DNA of 64,000 nt from Hyaloperonospora brassicae. Its lineage: Eukaryota; Oomycota; Peronosporomycetes; Peronosporales; Peronosporaceae. A model generated the notes under the pieces. The model saw only the letters and a program-made list of their open reading frames with translations, had not been told where the DNA came from and did not search any database. A program made the translations under genes and the position numbers. Location: contig CANTFL010001456.1 in assembly GCA_947650285.1 (NCBI GenBank), forward strand, positions 326,851-390,850, written 5' to 3'. Of the stretch, positions 18,240 to 30,900 are shown one piece after another; within the stretch, counting starts at the first letter, position 1, and every line of letters starts with the position of its first letter.

Positions 18240-21200
18240 CTAGGTTCCGAAACCAACTTTTTGCTTGGTCGAGTGCCTCGAGCCATTATCCAGCGTGGAA
18301 TGTTCCAATTCGCATATTTTATTCAATCTACGTACATGTCAGTATATTCCTTGACACAGATTATCTAGATTAATGCTTTCAAACTGTGTTGTTGTTGTTC
18401 GTTTAGTTGCGGATGGTAGCAGAGGCTAAATATTTATTTCTCCTGCTTCACCTCGGCAGATGGTTGAAAATCGTCACTCCTATATCTAGTATTTTAATCA
18501 TGCCGGATCCAGCTCGGGGCTTTACAACGTTGAGAGAATTAAGTATTAAATTCTTTCGCAAATTTTAAGGTTTCAGTATCACTCATCGTCATTGCGATAA
18601 CAAACTGTGTAAATTTAGCTGCATAAGTAGGGGAGGTATAATCTCGACGAGACTTAGGCAATGGTACGCCTAAAAATGTACCCGATACCCAATTTTCTGG
18701 AAAAATCCCTTCAGATTTGAGGTACGCTTGCTGATGTCACGACCGTCAAAGACTCACACACATATTTCCACCTATGCTTACAGTTCAGTTCAGTGGTAAT
18801 GTACTATGATTTTGTGGTACGTACGGACTATCCTTGATGTCCGCTTTCGATCAACGAATGGAAATTTACTAGAAGCTTATCAAGTAATGATGTCGGCAGC
18901 ACCATTTGTACTTGAAGGCTTTTTTGGCGTATGCCCGAATTTTTAGCGTCGATTTACGCAAAATAATCCGTTATGAGCCAGAAATACCGGTCGGCGACGT
19001 TCCTGGCGTTCTTGAACTTGCGATGTGCTCGCTTATCGAATGAGTATCGGAAGTACCCTTTAAAATCTTTACAAGTCTCTTCATCTTCGGCTTCGAATAT
19101 TTCTTTTCGTCGCTATAATAGTAACACCACTCAATCAACTACCTTACTGGTCAAAGACTTGATTTCGAGCAGTAGTCTGATATAAACAGTCGTTGTGGGA
19201 AGTGGTTGCCAGTTTGTAGGTTTGTTTTACCGCTGTCTTCGGTCGTTATTAGTGTTGCTACAGCTTGTCCATCCGTAATGTTGAGACAGTTTCGTGCATC
19301 GTTGTATAGTCTTGCTAGTTGAATGAATGTCGATAAAAATACCCGTCGAGTGTTGCTTCGGCTAGCTACCAGCCTATTGATTCGCTATAGGCCGCCTTTT
19401 CTATTATTTACAACATACAGCTTCGTATAAGATGCAGTTATTTGTGCGTAGATGAGACGTCGTTTTACTGTACAGCATCGTCTGCTTCCTCTTCATTTTT
19501 GTGGCTCTGTGGCCAGCAAGTCAGCTGCGGCATGCTATATTCGCACCACATATAGATACCAGACGAATACTAAACTGTTACACTAAATCGTGGTGATGCT
19601 ATGATTTTATCTGTTTCGTATCCTTCTGATCATCAATCACTCCCACCCCTTGTTGTGTCGCGATCCGAGAGTCGCCAACAATAATTACGTCTGTATTGTT
19701 TTGTTCATACACCTCATTTGAGTTTCATTTTATAAGAGCATACACTGCTTTGCTAATGGGCCTTCTCTACAACTGAGCTCTACTCGCAATGGCGATGTTT
19801 TATTATGGTAAGATAGAGAGTATCCGCGCACAACCACCGTGACTGCCGCTTTTCTCCGTTTAATGGAATCAGAGAAGGGATCGCAAATCCGCCGAGCGAC
19901 GTTACAACCCGTGCATAGATTAAAATTAAGGACTTCTTGAATTTTACTGAGCCAATTGATAGAAACGCAACAAGAATAAGCGACTCGTTGAGTCACACTG
20001 ATGGTGTGATAGACGCTTAACTCATCAAATAAAGTGTATACTTTACTTACTTATTTGCGTATATCATAATTTGATGTGGTGATAAAAAGACAGCAAAAGG
20101 AGCGACACTTCCGGACAACAACTTTAATGTAAAGATCCACATAATTAAAAAGAAAATTGAAAGAACAAAGGGTTAATTTCCCGTCAATGCGGCTAAAGTT
20201 ATCTTCAGAAGATGCCACATCGCTCACGATTTGCATTAACCAGGGAAGTACCTAATTTTTTATATGTCACAGGCAAGGGCAACATTTCATTAGGTGTAGT
20301 GCATTGTCCTGGTAATGTATCAGCGTGCAGCTTATTGCTTGGACTTTAACAAAATAATTACGTGGTTATCTTTGGTCACTTATAATAACTCAAGACAGGA
20401 TAATTAGCAATTTTTTCCTGGAGAAGCGCAAACGAGACTTACGCAACTGCGAAAGTCGTGGGCTCATCGTGAACCTTTTCTTTTAGCTGTTAGAACGACG
20501 TTTTAAATGGTGAGGATATATATAAATTTACCATAATAGCTGATTGCATCTGGGAAAATTTGCAAACCTTTCCGCGATAATTGAAAAGGGTCACCTGCTA
20601 TAATTATTAACTTTTTCTGGATACAGCCAAGATGCCCTAGAAGCACAATTATGCGAGATTTAAGTGACTTGTGGTTGAACAAAAAAATATTTGTATAATT
20701 GACGCTGGTCGGATACTCGGTAATCGTTTGAACAATCATTCGAAAATAGCACTGCATTGATTAATACTGCGATCAACTAAGCAGATAATATCCACACATG
20801 GTCGGCGCTTTCTTACTTACTCCAGAATGATGTCATCGTCATCTTTTGTACAAAAATATTTTACTTGTTCAATCGTCGACCAAACTTTGCATCGTATTGG
20901 GTAGCTCAACAGAGCAGTAATTGGCGTCGCTGTTGGTTGTCGTGTATGCAAAACCAAAATTTTGTGTAGCGTAATCATTTTTCCGGCTCTATTGTTTTAT
21001 TTTCTCACTTTTGGCTTCTTATATGCGAATTTTTTCATCCTCCGTAAATTAAATATACCTCCATAGGACGTTATCGATCAGAAAATTACTTTATAATAAA
21101 AGCATGGTTGAGCGTAAATGCATTTCGAACAATCTGAAATGTTCTAGTGCACAAACAAATGCTTATTCTATGAGAGTCGTTACGTCGTCATGACTACTTA

Positions 21201-21823
21201 GAATCTGCTCGCGGCATCTAGCGAATAAATTATTGACAACATCTCATTTTTGTCGGTATATCATCCATCATCGACGTAGATAATTTTATAGTTGCAGTTA
21301 TGCATTTACACCCTTGGATCCAAACACATAAGCGGATGTCAAAGCCATTAAATCTTGCTAGTATAATAAAGGGCGACGATCATGGATGCTTTAAGAAAGA
21401 AGTTAGTCGGGCCTCTATATTCTTATAAACCTTTTCACATCTTCTCGTAATGTTGTGGCAGCTATCGTTTGGCACGCTGCTGAATAATTTTTTTGTCGTT
21501 TGACGCCTATATCACGAATGACGTCGTACCCCCGCGGTAAAGGCCTTCTTCCGCTTGCAATCATTATCCGTTTATTTTTCATAAGTATAGAAAATAATCT
21601 GTCGCATTTAGTTGCAACGTGAGCTGGTTATTGAGCAATTAAAACTTAATTAATTAATGCTTTTGGCGACAGCGTTGCGATATCTGGTTGTGCATCTAGG
21701 TTATTCAGCATAACAATCATGTTTAGTTAATCTGCTTTATTTCCATGTCCGTTCGATACTCCTTGCTGGTCCGAGCCAATCGACGCTCATTTTTTCGACA
21801 ACCTGCAAAGCACACAGAGATAT
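18240..21823. other. Degenerate DNA without recognisable features
   Basis: Only short frames in all directions. I see no RNA gene or repeat structure. Confidence 0.4.
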
Positions 21824-22200
21824 TTAGTCAAAAATATTTACCGAGTCTTCTGCTATCTCGGGTACCCATGCCTGCTGTGATATAAATCGTCGAGTCTGGT
21901 ACGTCGACCTGAATATGTTTATATATACCTTGGCATTTTCATCTCTTTTTTTGAAGTCTGATATGGATCCGAGTTCGTGACGTTTTCCGTAAACATTTGG
22001 ATCCGGTGGGTCCCGCTCATTGCGACGAGATATGCCCATCCTAGAAGATATAAGTCTCAGCCAATTTCCGGGGTCGCATCGGCTTTGACCGATATCTCAT
22101 CTCCTATCCTTACCTTTGAAGCTATTATTGTACGCAAATACGGACGTACAACGTGATCGTCTACGTCGTCTTTGTCTTTTATAAAATCAATATTTCCTGC
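21824..22200 (-). pseudogene. Coding-like fragment, minus strand
   Basis: A 71-codon frame (21824-22039) with SISDFKKRDENAKVYINIFR is preceded upstream, in another frame, by DFIKDKDDVDDHVVRPYLRT and ASKVRIGDEISVKADATPE. The residues are charged and helix-prone, and the pieces are broken by a stop and a frameshift. No family is recognised. Confidence 0.35.
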
Positions 22201-25200
22201 GTATCGATTGGGTTCTTAACTCAGACCCTGTCATTCTCAGCGCGAGGCGGTAAGAAGTTATCTTCATTCATCTTTGGCGTGCGATGGATAGCTTTACGAC
22301 AATAATGCGTTAGCCGATCGAATGCAGGTGTATGATGTGACATTTACTCTATGTATTTCGCTTGTTAGGTCTTGTACAATATTTGTCAAGTAAACATTCG
22401 TACTTAGGCAATTGCCAATAATTATTTGGACATATCGAATAATGCGTAGCCTTCACATATTATCTCTATTATTAATACCCCATAAAGAATCGACAGGATC
22501 CTTTGGATAAGTGCTGGACAGTCCTTGTCCTTCGACGACACAATTTTTAGCCGCATCTATATCGCTCTTAGGTCCTTCCTGATACAACCTATAATATGAT
22601 ATAAAAGCAGTTGTATTCACATTTCGTGAGTCAAAGCGCTAAGCTGTTGACGTTGTGACTCGGACTTGGTGATACGATGCCCTTCACTACTCTTTTTATC
22701 TACGGTCCTCTATTCCTTGTTGCCTAAAATAGGTACGTCTTTTGTCTTCGACGACCTAATGAGAATGACTAAAATCTCGTCCGTCATATTCGCGGTCGCG
22801 TTGTAGAAGTCGAATCTTATTCCGGCTGATATCGATTAATCGTTTTCCACGATAAAGATTAGGTTAAGTATTTGTACAAAATTTTCCACACTTCAAAGTT
22901 GTGCGTCGCTTTTCACCCAGAAGCAATTTTAACAACTGCTCGCAACGTATTATGAAAAATTTAACTGTCCAATTACTTGTAGATTTATATATCAATCACC
23001 ATGTGCTGATTGTTTAAGTCGCACTTATTTAGTGGGCGTTTTTTTGGATGCGGATGCATTTTCGCGTGTCTATTAAATATCGGTGCAATTGTCGTTTACT
23101 GCTCCCATTATTAAAGCTTTCATATGTACCCAGCGATCGAAATTTCTGAACGACTTCAACTCTTACGCTCTCCTGTCAGTAGTTTAAAATGTATAGTATT
23201 TCAAATCTTCGAAAGCGCGACATGTTTCGCTTCTATCGTTGTTACTGTGGCTAATTTCTTATGAGCAACCCATTCTCGTATGCTATCGTCTGTATAAAAG
23301 TTCGATTATTTCTTCCCTTTATTCGTCCCATTGGGTTGTACTGCTTTGACAACGATAATGAGCACATAGTTTTCTAAATCACTGGCTCAGATGAATATAG
23401 TAATGTATTTATATCCGACCCAGTCATAGTGGCGAGCTTGCTTATCTTAAGTAATCACAAAATAGATACCTTTGATGTCATAGGGCACATTTAACTTACC
23501 ACTAAAAATAGACAAAAATAATTAATATTTTTAATGGGTATACATCTCGCACATTACCATCTCATGTACGTTCTTGCAAAATTCGCATCTGCACCTGCGG
23601 AAACGTGCGTCATGACCGGCTGCTCCGCGGACTCCAAAAAGTGTTTGAGCTCGAATTTTTGAGCGCATTCATGTTGAAAGAGCCAATTCTTTTAATCACA
23701 TTGACCAGATAGGCGGTTTCGGTAGTATTCTATGCCAGCACGATTGGATTGGTTGGTCCTGGTACGCATCGACTCAGTTCGATCGTTAGATTAATGCGTT
23801 TTTGTGTAACTCCCTTCCTGTATAGATGAAATTGGAGACTGAAATAGACTCGTGACCAGTTAATATATTGAGTCGCTGTCTACGCTATGATAATCAGATT
23901 GGTCGACATCTTGTCATAATCGGCGTATATTAATCGCTTTCTCAAAGTATTGCTTGGTTGCCTTGGCTAGATCTACGCAAACCCCAAATAGCTGCGTCGG
24001 ACGAGTCGATATTCTTCACTTAATTCAGTTAGTCAAAACCGTAGGTTGTCACCATTAAGTTGTCGAGATACTAATCGATGATCATTATCATCATCATTCT
24101 GACTGCTGCTTTGATGACTGACTTGAGGTTTATTAAGCCGATGCTCCGACGGCAGACTAATTTTATCTTTTTCGCTTAGCTATTTGCATTTCTGCCCAGC
24201 AAATGACAGCAAATGACCTATTTAATACAATTATGTTGATATTTTAGCCACTATTGGTGATTGAACTAATTGAAATTCATTCCAAATTGAGTAAGATATG
24301 TTATTCGTGATCTTCGGTGACTGACTTCTTTACCCCTCTTGTACTGTATCTTCGCCTATAGCGCAAATCTATACAGGCAAAGGAGAGAGTCGCACACATT
24401 TTCTGACTCGTGATGCTGTGCAACATAAAGTCTTGACCTCTTCGACTGGTCGTACTGGAATAATTATTTTTAGAGTCGCCTTGCTTAACAGCTTAGAGAT
24501 TTCCTGTGTCTTTGAGTTAATATTGGTTGATACAATTTCTAGGCTACATTCCTTAGACTCATTACAAAAAGTTCACAAAATCGATTTGATATTTGCATGT
24601 CTGTTTTATTGCTTTCGTAAACAGCTTAATAAATTGAAAGGTTTCGTCAGCAGGGTATCTTCTCCCTTACAATTAAGTGATCTTGTAGAGTGGTGTATGC
24701 GTCAGTATCTCAACCACTTGACCTCGTTCAGTTCCATTGAAGCTCAGCGGCAGTTTGTATTTTGCGTCAAGTTTTTTTCTACATGTCACCGTATCTAACC
24801 CTTTTACTATATCTTTAATAGGACGCAATCGCATCGTCATCCGTTTCAATACGAATCTCTCTATTTAATGGTAATTTTTCTGCGGTTCCATACGGACGTA
24901 TTATACATTATGCGATCCTTTTACTCGCGAGGGGTTCCTATGTATTATTTTAGCGTGCGCCGTTTGCTCGCGTTCGGTGAAGCATGGCTCTCGATCACTT
25001 TCATTTTTGTCTGAAACGTGCCAGTGTTGACTCTTTATCTTTCATTTTAGAGTCTTCTATAAAAAGTCAACGTATCGTTTAAATAAATCTTGGGCTCAAA
25101 TTAACGTATGGCTCGTCTTTTAATTATCATTTAGTCTTCCAATTCATTATCGGTCACCCTTTCATGAAATATTATATCGCCAGTTAATTATCTTGTTGAT

Positions 25201-25879
25201 ACTTACGCTCATGTACCATCGCGCTTGAAAAATTGTAAGCAGAGAATTTTCATATCCCAAAATCAGTGCATCTCATACTTAACATGATGCTAAGATTTAA
25301 ATATGATGAACGCGATGACCGTGCGTTGTCAACTCATTTAAGTAATAGACTTATCTGCTTGTCTAAATCAATTTGTTAAAGTATTTGATATGTCTGTGTC
25401 GTAGCAATCGTCGCCAAAATTCTACGGGACATCCGAAGATAGTCCCCGCACTTCTTAACTTAATTCTTCGTCGTCCGTTTTCAATTATTTAGCTTTGTCA
25501 CACACATTGCGTATGCGTGCCTCTTCTACACTGCTTGTGCGTGAGATACACGCCCCGCGTGTAGTAGACGCTCTTCCTTATCTTCCTCGAATTTTTCGAT
25601 TCCTTGTACCCGTCTCTTCCATTTTGTTTTTCACCCCATGGTCATCCCAGGTAACCTCGTCGACTATGAAATTTTCTTCACGTCTATTTTACGATAAATT
25701 TAATAGTGTGGTGAAGCGTCCAAGGAAAATGAGCGATATGGAAATTGATCGTGCTTCAGGTATCTCCGAATCAATTAACAATTGGCAACGCCAATCCCAC
25801 GACTGGTCGGATCGCGTTCACTGTTCGGTTCGACTGAATCAGAAATCAAATCAGACAGGATGGGACCTATGATATCGGA
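22201..25879. other. Degenerate DNA, no intact gene
   Basis: A plus-strand frame at 24418-24798 (126 codons) and another at 25495-25872 (125 codons) exist, but neither starts convincingly nor shows a domain. The minus strand keeps scattered coding-like pieces. Confidence 0.35.
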
Positions 25880-26880
25880 TGAAGGTACGACAGGCGAAGG
25901 TTACGAGTTATACTGATGGGGTTACTATTTTGGAGAAGATTACGCTGGCGATTAGTCGATCAAGAAGGAAATCGCGATCATCAAGGCATTCTCGATCAGC
26001 AAGGCAATCGAGATCAGGAGGTGAATAATATCAGGATCGAGTATCGGGTATATGATCTCGATCGATCTAGTGTGGGTTACACCACACGATCGGCGACTAG
26101 AAATGCGACTGCGATTAGGCAAGGAGACCAGGTGTGTGCCACGCAAGTACATAGTGGGTACCGTCTAGAGAGAGAGGCATGTGGCATGCGATGTCCAAGA
26201 CATAGGGATAGGGAAAGGGTCTTTGGGCTGGACTGGTTTACACTAATTTAGTTCAATGAGCTTTAAAGTACACGTGTCGACTTCTTCTCCGGGTAAATCA
26301 CTGGCCACCCGACGTCAAAAAAGTGACATACCTCATTCAAGTGATATCCCTGGATTGCTTAACCAGGGACCAAGAGCCCCCATACAACACCTCAACTGCG
26401 ACTGAACGCAAGAAACTCTTTGTGGTTGAAGACTCAAGATCGCGAGACGGATAAAGGTATCCGAAGGCTCGCGAATCAAGGTCTACATTTGGACAATTCG
26501 ATCTGTTACAGGTCAGAGCACCCTACGAGTATACAAGTGATCCGTAGTGAATTATACCAAGTTACATCAGCCCCGGTAGCGGTGTGAAGATTTCCACACC
26601 GAGATCAAACCTCGACCCCATAGCAAACACGGTAAAGTTTTTCATTGACACGATTCCACCTGGAAGAGTGCAACTCCCCCACCGACGGGTACAAATTGTG
26701 AGTAAGGCTATCAAGATGGCGGGATCGTAAACCCCCTCCATAAGTCGATCATCCGAGCGCCATTGGAGAGAAGGCATCGACTCTTCAAAAGTGCGATCAT
26801 CACTTCACCTCATTAGCTCTAGCTTCATTCTATTTAGCGCGTGACGATCTCCCAGCTGTCAATGGCTCTCTGCTTCTTAT
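25880..26880. other. GC-richer patch, possible retroelement remnant
   Basis: This 1-kb patch is less AT-rich than the DNA to its right. On the plus strand 25958-26025 has 18-bp periodicity reading DQEGNR-DHQGIL-DQQGNR. On the minus strand 26562-26777 gives a 71-codon frame with a hydrophobic centre (AILIALLTICTRRWG). Short hairpins occur (tccctgg with ccaggga at about 26348-26370), reminiscent of element 2. No domain can be named. Confidence 0.3.
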
Positions 26881-27300
26881 ATAACCGAATGAATGATTAT
26901 GACGTTAGTTGTTAAATTAAATAAAACATGTTAAACAATTGCACCATCAGATAATACGGGTAGCGGCACCATTGAAGGTATAGTCGCTAATGCAAATTCT
27001 AATGAAAAAAATGGCATGTGATAACACAACAACACTACCGAGGTGTGACATTGACTATAGATGTTGCGACCGTATATAACGATATCTCTTAGCGGTTTGC
27101 CTCTTTGAATCCAATTATAGCGTCATCGTCATTTATTTTTTGCAGATAAACCTTTATAAGGTTGCCTACGCTGAGGAGATTGTAAACCTTTTTCTTCTGC
27201 GACTTTATACCTTAGTGTAAAGTAGACACTTACAGGTCACCAGGTACAGTGCACATATGACTCGAAAATTCACAGTAATTTCAGCTGAGGCTTACCTGCT

Positions 27301-27425
27301 TGTTACAAGACAAGTCTTAAACGGTCCGTTCTATTTCAGCTGACCGGCTTGTCGCTCGACAAGGCTTAAAACGAGCCGGCTATTGGGTGATTGGCGTGCC
27401 GCTCGACAAGTCTTAACGTGCGCTG
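27301..27425 (+). repeat. About 2.5 copies of a degenerate 47-49-bp repeat
   Basis: The block gacaag(t/g)cttaa recurs at 27309, 27358 and 27405, each time followed by related sequence (acg-gtccg / acgagccgg / acgtgcgctgg). Short, diverged minisatellite. Confidence 0.6.
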
Positions 27426-27727
27426 GCAACAAGAGTCCACGTTGGACCTATTTAATCTAATGGCGCTACCAGTGAAGCGCCTACAAGCTATGCATCATGA
27501 GGTCTGACGGCAAGCATGGCCTAGCCCGAGCAGGTACTTTTTGCGAAGTGTATGCGTGATTCGGACATTTAAACAATGCTTTGTCTTAATTTTTGAAGCT
27601 CTAATCAGTAAGGGCTGAGTGAGTGGATCCTACTTATTCTTACCTGCCACCTCTAGACAAATGTTTACATATGTGACAAAAAATCTACATGCCCTCCGAC
27701 TGGTCATGGATTGAATCGTCGAGCATT

Positions 27728-27907
27728 GACTCGTTTACTTCCGACTTTCCTAATGTGAACTTGTCGGGTTGCGACATGTCGATTTTCGACTCATCGAGGT
27801 CCAACTCGACGAGATTCGACTTATCGAAGACCAACTTATCGATTTTCGGCTCGCTGAGATATGATTTACCGGAGTCCGACTAATCGAGTTTTAACTGGAA
27901 GGTTAAG
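27728..27907 (+). repeat. 15-bp degenerate minisatellite (12 units), pentapeptide-like reading
   Basis: Twelve consecutive 15-bp units of the form (g/a)ac-tyr-tcg-ann-tyc can be laid end to end without a gap. In frame they read as five-residue repeats: NLSGC-DMSIF, NSTRF-DLSKT-NLSIF, DLPES. The (D/N)-L-S-x-x pattern resembles pentapeptide-repeat proteins (family PF00805, A(D/N)LxX). A stop occurs in unit 11. The same pattern at 4664-4948 suggests a common origin. With no flanking domain, this is a repeat or gene fossil and not a gene call. Confidence 0.75.
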
Positions 27908-27925
27908 ACTTATCGACATTACCGA

Positions 27926-30900
27926 ATTGGCGATGATCACCATACGGTTTGTATGTACATCACAATTCCTTTTCAACAATCGACATATGTGCAACATGAC
28001 TTGCAAGCGATTATAGATGTAGCCTAGGGCGATTAAGAAAAGCATTTTTATCTTTCTAAAGCAAACGTCGCCTCAATTGATACAATCATTTTAAAACATG
28101 TATATTGGCGATTGAGCACAAAATTCTTCCACACGTTCATTATTTGGGCACATACCTAACAGTTAGATGCTTCTTGAATACTTACGACCGCATCGGAGTA
28201 CAACACACGCACTGGTATAACATGGCACGAATACACGATGATTATAGGTTTGTGATCTACAGGACAAAATTTAAAAATCCAATTACTTCCAGAGTATCTT
28301 GAACGAATATAAATGTACCAGTATGGATTACTCAATAAACTAACTTCAGTTATAAAACTATCGGCCTGGAGTTTGTATGCACATAGCAAGCATTTATAGT
28401 TGTAGGTATGGGCGAATTTTGGCCTATCGCCGTTTAATAGTACGCGATTTCTGTTCAAGTATACCGAATACGTATAGAAAATCCTTTGGCTTAACGAAAA
28501 TACCACACAACATCGAGATAATATATATGTACGCAGATTTAAATGATGTATAATTAAGATTTATTAAGCAAAATTATTAATATTCTGTGTTTTTTTCTTA
28601 CTATAATAAACCAGTATGTACCTCAAAAGGGGACTCAATTATGTATAAAAATATTCAAATTTGCAATGGGTAGTAACAAGAACGATATAGATTCGAAACA
28701 ATGACAGATATTGATTTCACGGCTTCAATATCGGCTAACCTATATTTGATGAAATCATATTGTTTGTAGATACAATTCGTACGCGATTAAGATCTAGCAT
28801 AAACGACGGCACATCTACCTATCTGAATGTAATATAAGTATATAGGACAATGTGAGATGTAATTAGGTACAGCGGTGTTTTATAAAATCCTTGGCAAACG
28901 GAAGGATATAATCATATAAAGGATTTGCTATAATATTAAGCCAGTCTAGCCGACGGATACACATGGTTAGCACAAATGTTAATAGGCGCACGGATTGGGA
29001 AATCTCCTGTGTAAAACGGCAAGCTTGGTCAGCATAGACAATAATTATTCGTATTGCAATGACGACTAATTACAATACGAATATTGACCGTCCACGCATC
29101 TAATGGAGCCGTAATCTCTAACAGGACACCGAACATCGGAACAAAAACATTACAAGTATGATACACAGCAGGTAGTGATAAAAGCCTACGTACGCTATAC
29201 GTGCAGAAAAAATTGAAGTCTGTATAAAACTAATTTTTGAAGAAGGATTGTATAATAGTGTTTACGCTACAAAAAACATTAATGTACCGATAAAAGACGC
29301 AGTTGACAATTAAAATTTCATACGTTTGTACATCTAAGTTGAATAAATAAAATGTCATATTAGTGCAATAATTGGTGATACGAGCATCACAACTCTTGTA
29401 CATAATGGTATGCATGCTATTTTATCAAATGACCCCTTTTAAAAATCTTACAAACCATTTAAAATCATCAGTTGTTCTCTTCTTTCTCCATATTGTAAGT
29501 TTTCTACTGCTGCGTGCGCATATATCTAGTAAGAAGGAGATGCAAGTTGACGGATCATGTCTAGTCTATCCGCGCTATTGTATTTAATAGAATAGCTTTC
29601 CTGCTATATCAAAGCCGTTTTGATCTGCTATTGTGGTCATGGGTATATGTCTACCTATCGGTATCGCTAGTAAGGTTTACGAAGTGATATCGCCGTACAT
29701 AATTGTCGCGTAGACATTTCGTAATAAGCATATGGAACATTATTTAAATATCATAACATGAGGATTAGATAAGCAGCAAAAGCATTTATAATCAAAAAAA
29801 ATTCGAAGTAGCTGAAATAATGTTATTGCAGCGCTCTAAATCATTATTGCTGAGAGTTTGTGCCAAAAGTACATCATGCGGGACAATACATAATTACATA
29901 TAGCAACATAACAAAAAAGTAGTGATGACGTTCAAAAGCAAGTCTATAACAGCGAATAGTACGAAAAACTTCTGCCTTAGACTATAATTTTAAGGTATTT
30001 TGCATTCAACCAGCGCAGAGGGGTGTTTTTTTGGCTTAATAGTATGTTAATTTTTATCGTTGGTTTGATATGCGAAATCATTATACATCGAGTATTAGTT
30101 TCTGTGGTGATGAATATGAACATTTCATGAGTTTATGCGCTAAGCAAAAAAAGGAAAGTGTATTTATTTAACGAGCGTCAATGATGTTATCAAAACGTCA
30201 GAAAAATCATACACGGCGACGAGATGAGAACAATTTACAGCTTAAGTATATTGACGATTAAGATATAAATGCTTGCGATGAACTAAGGGTATAAAATATA
30301 GTAATTTTTATAAATGCAAGACTAATGTTTTATGTTTATCGAAAAGGCTCATATCATATATCATTAGCAACACCCAGGAAGATCTCTATATATTAATTTG
30401 GTTTTTTATAGGTATAAGATTAAGAGTAACATTTTAAAAACCTTACGCTATAACTAGGTACATATGTTTGTGTACGTACATAACGAATGAACAGCTGTAG
30501 AATTTTTCCATCTGGAATTTTTTCATGTTTAAATGATCTATTCACGCTAATGAGTTAATAAATTAGCGCATTTCTCTACCTCTATACTATTTATTTTTTT
30601 ATGAGGATACAGCTTCATTTTTGAATAAGGCCAGCCTACATAAATAGCTTGGCTCAATCAGATTATGCAAAATAGACCTATCTACGGGATCAACCCCGAT
30701 GCGCGCGGCAATCAGCGATTGCCAACATATTTGGCTGGCTAACAGGCCTGTAGTGACCAATGAGTAAAGCAGCGCCTAATTGGTTCGATACCGGCTTAAT
30801 GCTATATTACAATCGTGGTTGTTTTTACATGACTATCAATACATTGGCTAAGTTTGGTATTGTCGAATTTATAATGGCAAGAACCTTACCAGGGTGAGCA

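Noticed and set aside
25495..25872. 125-codon plus-strand frame
   Set aside because: No ATG at its start, no domain, and surrounding DNA is degenerate on both strands.
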